Source: Caldifarciminota bacterium (lineage in GTDB: Bacteria; WOR-3; Hydrothermia; UBA1063; CAJXJZ01). From it: 15,988 nucleotides of DNA. The stretch spans positions 1-15,988 of the forward strand of contig JALTEL010000647.1 in NCBI GenBank assembly GCA_027073945.1, given 5' to 3'. Positions 14,775-15,988 of the stretch are shown in pieces. The notes under the pieces are model-generated. The model saw nothing but the letters and a program-made list of their open reading frames with translations. It ran no database searches and was not told the DNA's origin. The first letter of the stretch is position 1. Every line of letters starts with the position of its first letter. Both the position numbers and the translations under genes were made by a program.

Positions 14775-15988
14775 CTAAGCAACTACTATATTTAATAGTC
14801 TATCTTTTAAAAAAATCACTTTTTTAATTTTTTTGCCATCAATGTATCTCTTAACATTTCCATCAATCTTTGCAAGAGAAAGAGCAGTTTCCTCGTCCGC
14901 ACCGCGTTCAATCTCTATCCTGCCCCTTACTTTTCCGTTTACCTGTACCGGTATGATTATATTTTCAAAATAGAGGTAATCTTTATCATACTCCGGCAAA
15001 TTCTTCTCAAAAACAGAATTATTCTCACCGCACCAACTGTTCAATTCCTCGGACAGATGCGGTGCAAACGGAGCAAGCAATTTGATGTACTGATAAAGAG
15101 TATAAATGAAAACTGTGCTGTTTCTGTTTTTAAAAGCTGTAAGTTCGTTCAAAAGCTCCATCAAAGCGGCTATTGCAGTATTAAATGTGAATGATGAGCA
15201 GTCGTCTCTCACACGCTTTATGGTTTTCTGGAGCTTTATGTACAACTCTCTATCACTATCTGAAAACTCTTTCTTATTTGGTTGAGGCACATTTCCAAGT
15301 GCTTCCTTTACTTCTGAAAAAAGATTATATACACGCGTCAGGAATCTCTTTGCACCCTCAACTCCGGAATCCTGCCATATAATATCCTTCTCTGCCGGAC
15401 CTGCAAAAAGTATTGTGATCCTTGCAATATCAGCGCCGTATTCCCTGACAAAAGGTCCAACTGGAACGACATTTCCCCTTGATTTTGACATCATTTCGGT
15501 TTTCTCCTGTACAGCCGTCCCACATACTCTGTGTCTGCCCTGCTCATCCACTTCTTCCCTGTCAACAACCTTCAAACAATGCGGACACCAGAAAAAGCTT
15601 TTATGCACAAGGCCCTGGGTGAACAAATGGTCAAATGGTTCATCTGTTGCAACAAGTCCGTTATCATATAAAAACTTCTGAATAAACCTTGCGTATATTA
15701 GATGCTTGGTGGCATGCTCTTTTCCACCTATGTACTGGTCTACGGGCATCCAGTAATTGACCTTGTCAGAATCAAAAATACTATCTTCGTTATGTGGGTC
15801 AATAAAACGCAGGAAATACCATGATGAATCGACAAAAGTGTCCATGGTATCCGGGTCTCTTTTTGCACGTGCCCCGCACTTTGGACAGGTAGTGTTCATA
15901 AACTCCGGAATATCCTCAAGCGGAGACCTGCCCTTGGGAACAAAATCTTTGACATCCTGGGGCAATTTGACGGGCAATTTATCAATCG
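14775..15988 (-). CDS. leuS: Leucyl-tRNA synthetase, C-terminal part (5' end outside window)
   Basis: 403 residues up to the stop are visible and the frame stays open at the right edge, so roughly the N-terminal half lies outside. Visible class I parts are the catalytic-domain block with TTCPKCG and the strongly conserved MDTFVDSSWYFLR, the IGGKEHATKHLIYARF helix (GGxEHA motif), and the signature loop written MMSKSRGN (bases 15480-15494) instead of the usual KMSKS. The helical anticodon-binding domain and the small C-terminal domain with VQVNGKVRGRIEI follow, identifying LeuRS and not IleRS or ValRS. It attaches leucine to tRNA(Leu). The bases before the MPVKLPQ segment at 15977 continue in frame (IDK-), and that codon is TTG within the gene, so it is not the true start. 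It is the first gene in the window and probably heads, or belongs to, the same transcript as the EF-G-like gene. Confidence 0.96.
   Translation of the reverse strand, partial: IDKLPVKLPQDVKDFVPKGRSPLEDIPEFMNTTCPKCGARAKRDPDTMDTFVDSSWYFLRFIDPHNEDSIFDSDKVNYWMPVDQYIGGKEHATKHLIYARFIQKFLYDNGLVATDEPFDHLFTQGLVHKSFFWCPHCLKVVDREEVDEQGRHRVCGTAVQEKTEMMSKSRGNVVPVGPFVREYGADIARITILFAGPAEKDIIWQDSGVEGAKRFLTRVYNLFSEVKEALGNVPQPNKKEFSDSDRELYIKLQKTIKRVRDDCSSFTFNTAIAALMELLNELTAFKNRNSTVFIYTLYQYIKLLAPFAPHLSEELNSWCGENNSVFEKNLPEYDKDYLYFENIIIPVQVNGKVRGRIEIERGADEETALSLAKIDGNVKRYIDGKKIKKVIFLKDRLLNIVVA

Noticed and set aside
1..15988. Mobile element, CRISPR array, tRNA or rRNA gene
   Set aside because: No transposase or integrase, regular spaced repeats, cloverleaf-like or rRNA-like sequence was seen; coding sequence fills the window.

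Overview
The window is a dense block of bacterial genes, AT-rich by eye, with every gene on the minus strand. It is therefore read from the right end (leuS) to the left end (a protein kinase). Fourteen protein genes fill almost the whole length. Gaps are 0 to 31 bases, many neighbours overlap by 4 to 17 bases, and no stretch of 300 bases lacks a gene. I see no RNA genes, mobile elements or CRISPR arrays. The bacterial-type ProRS with its editing insertion, RimP, NusA, IF-2 and PTS proteins show a bacterium. I cannot name the phylum with confidence from this sequence alone.

Right part (about 7250-15988), translation and transcription: the 3' part of leuS, an unusual elongation factor G paralogue (EF-G2 type), proS, rimP, nusA and infB. 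The order rimP-nusA-infB is the classical conserved cluster, but ylxR between nusA and infB and rbfA/truB after infB are absent here. A 31-base gap before proS holds a candidate promoter interleaved with a good inverted repeat.

Middle part (about 4550-7245): a small DUF503 (YlxP-like) protein, HPr (ptsH), enzyme I (ptsI) and the tRNA t6A-pathway ATPase tsaE. The two general PTS proteins occur without any enzyme II in view. HPr keeps both His15 and the regulatory Ser46.

Left part (1-4525), the most interesting region: a tightly overlapping four-gene signalling cassette, in transcription order a von Willebrand factor A (vWA) protein, an FHA-domain phosphopeptide reader, a PP2C phosphatase and a Ser/Thr kinase. 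The last three each begin with paired zinc ribbons. The PP2C protein also carries, between its ribbons and its phosphatase domain, a segment that looks like a degenerate protein kinase lacking catalytic residues. The layout resembles the known vWA/PP2C/kinase (TerY-P) triads, extended by an FHA reader. A near-consensus promoter (TTGAAA, 16-base spacer, TATAAT) lies just before the vWA ATG, so the cassette can probably be transcribed separately from the translation genes.

The vWA and proS starts lack a Shine-Dalgarno sequence. Both have a -10-like hexamer 6-8 bases before the ATG within a shared AATATAGAA block, which suggests leaderless or nearly leaderless transcripts.
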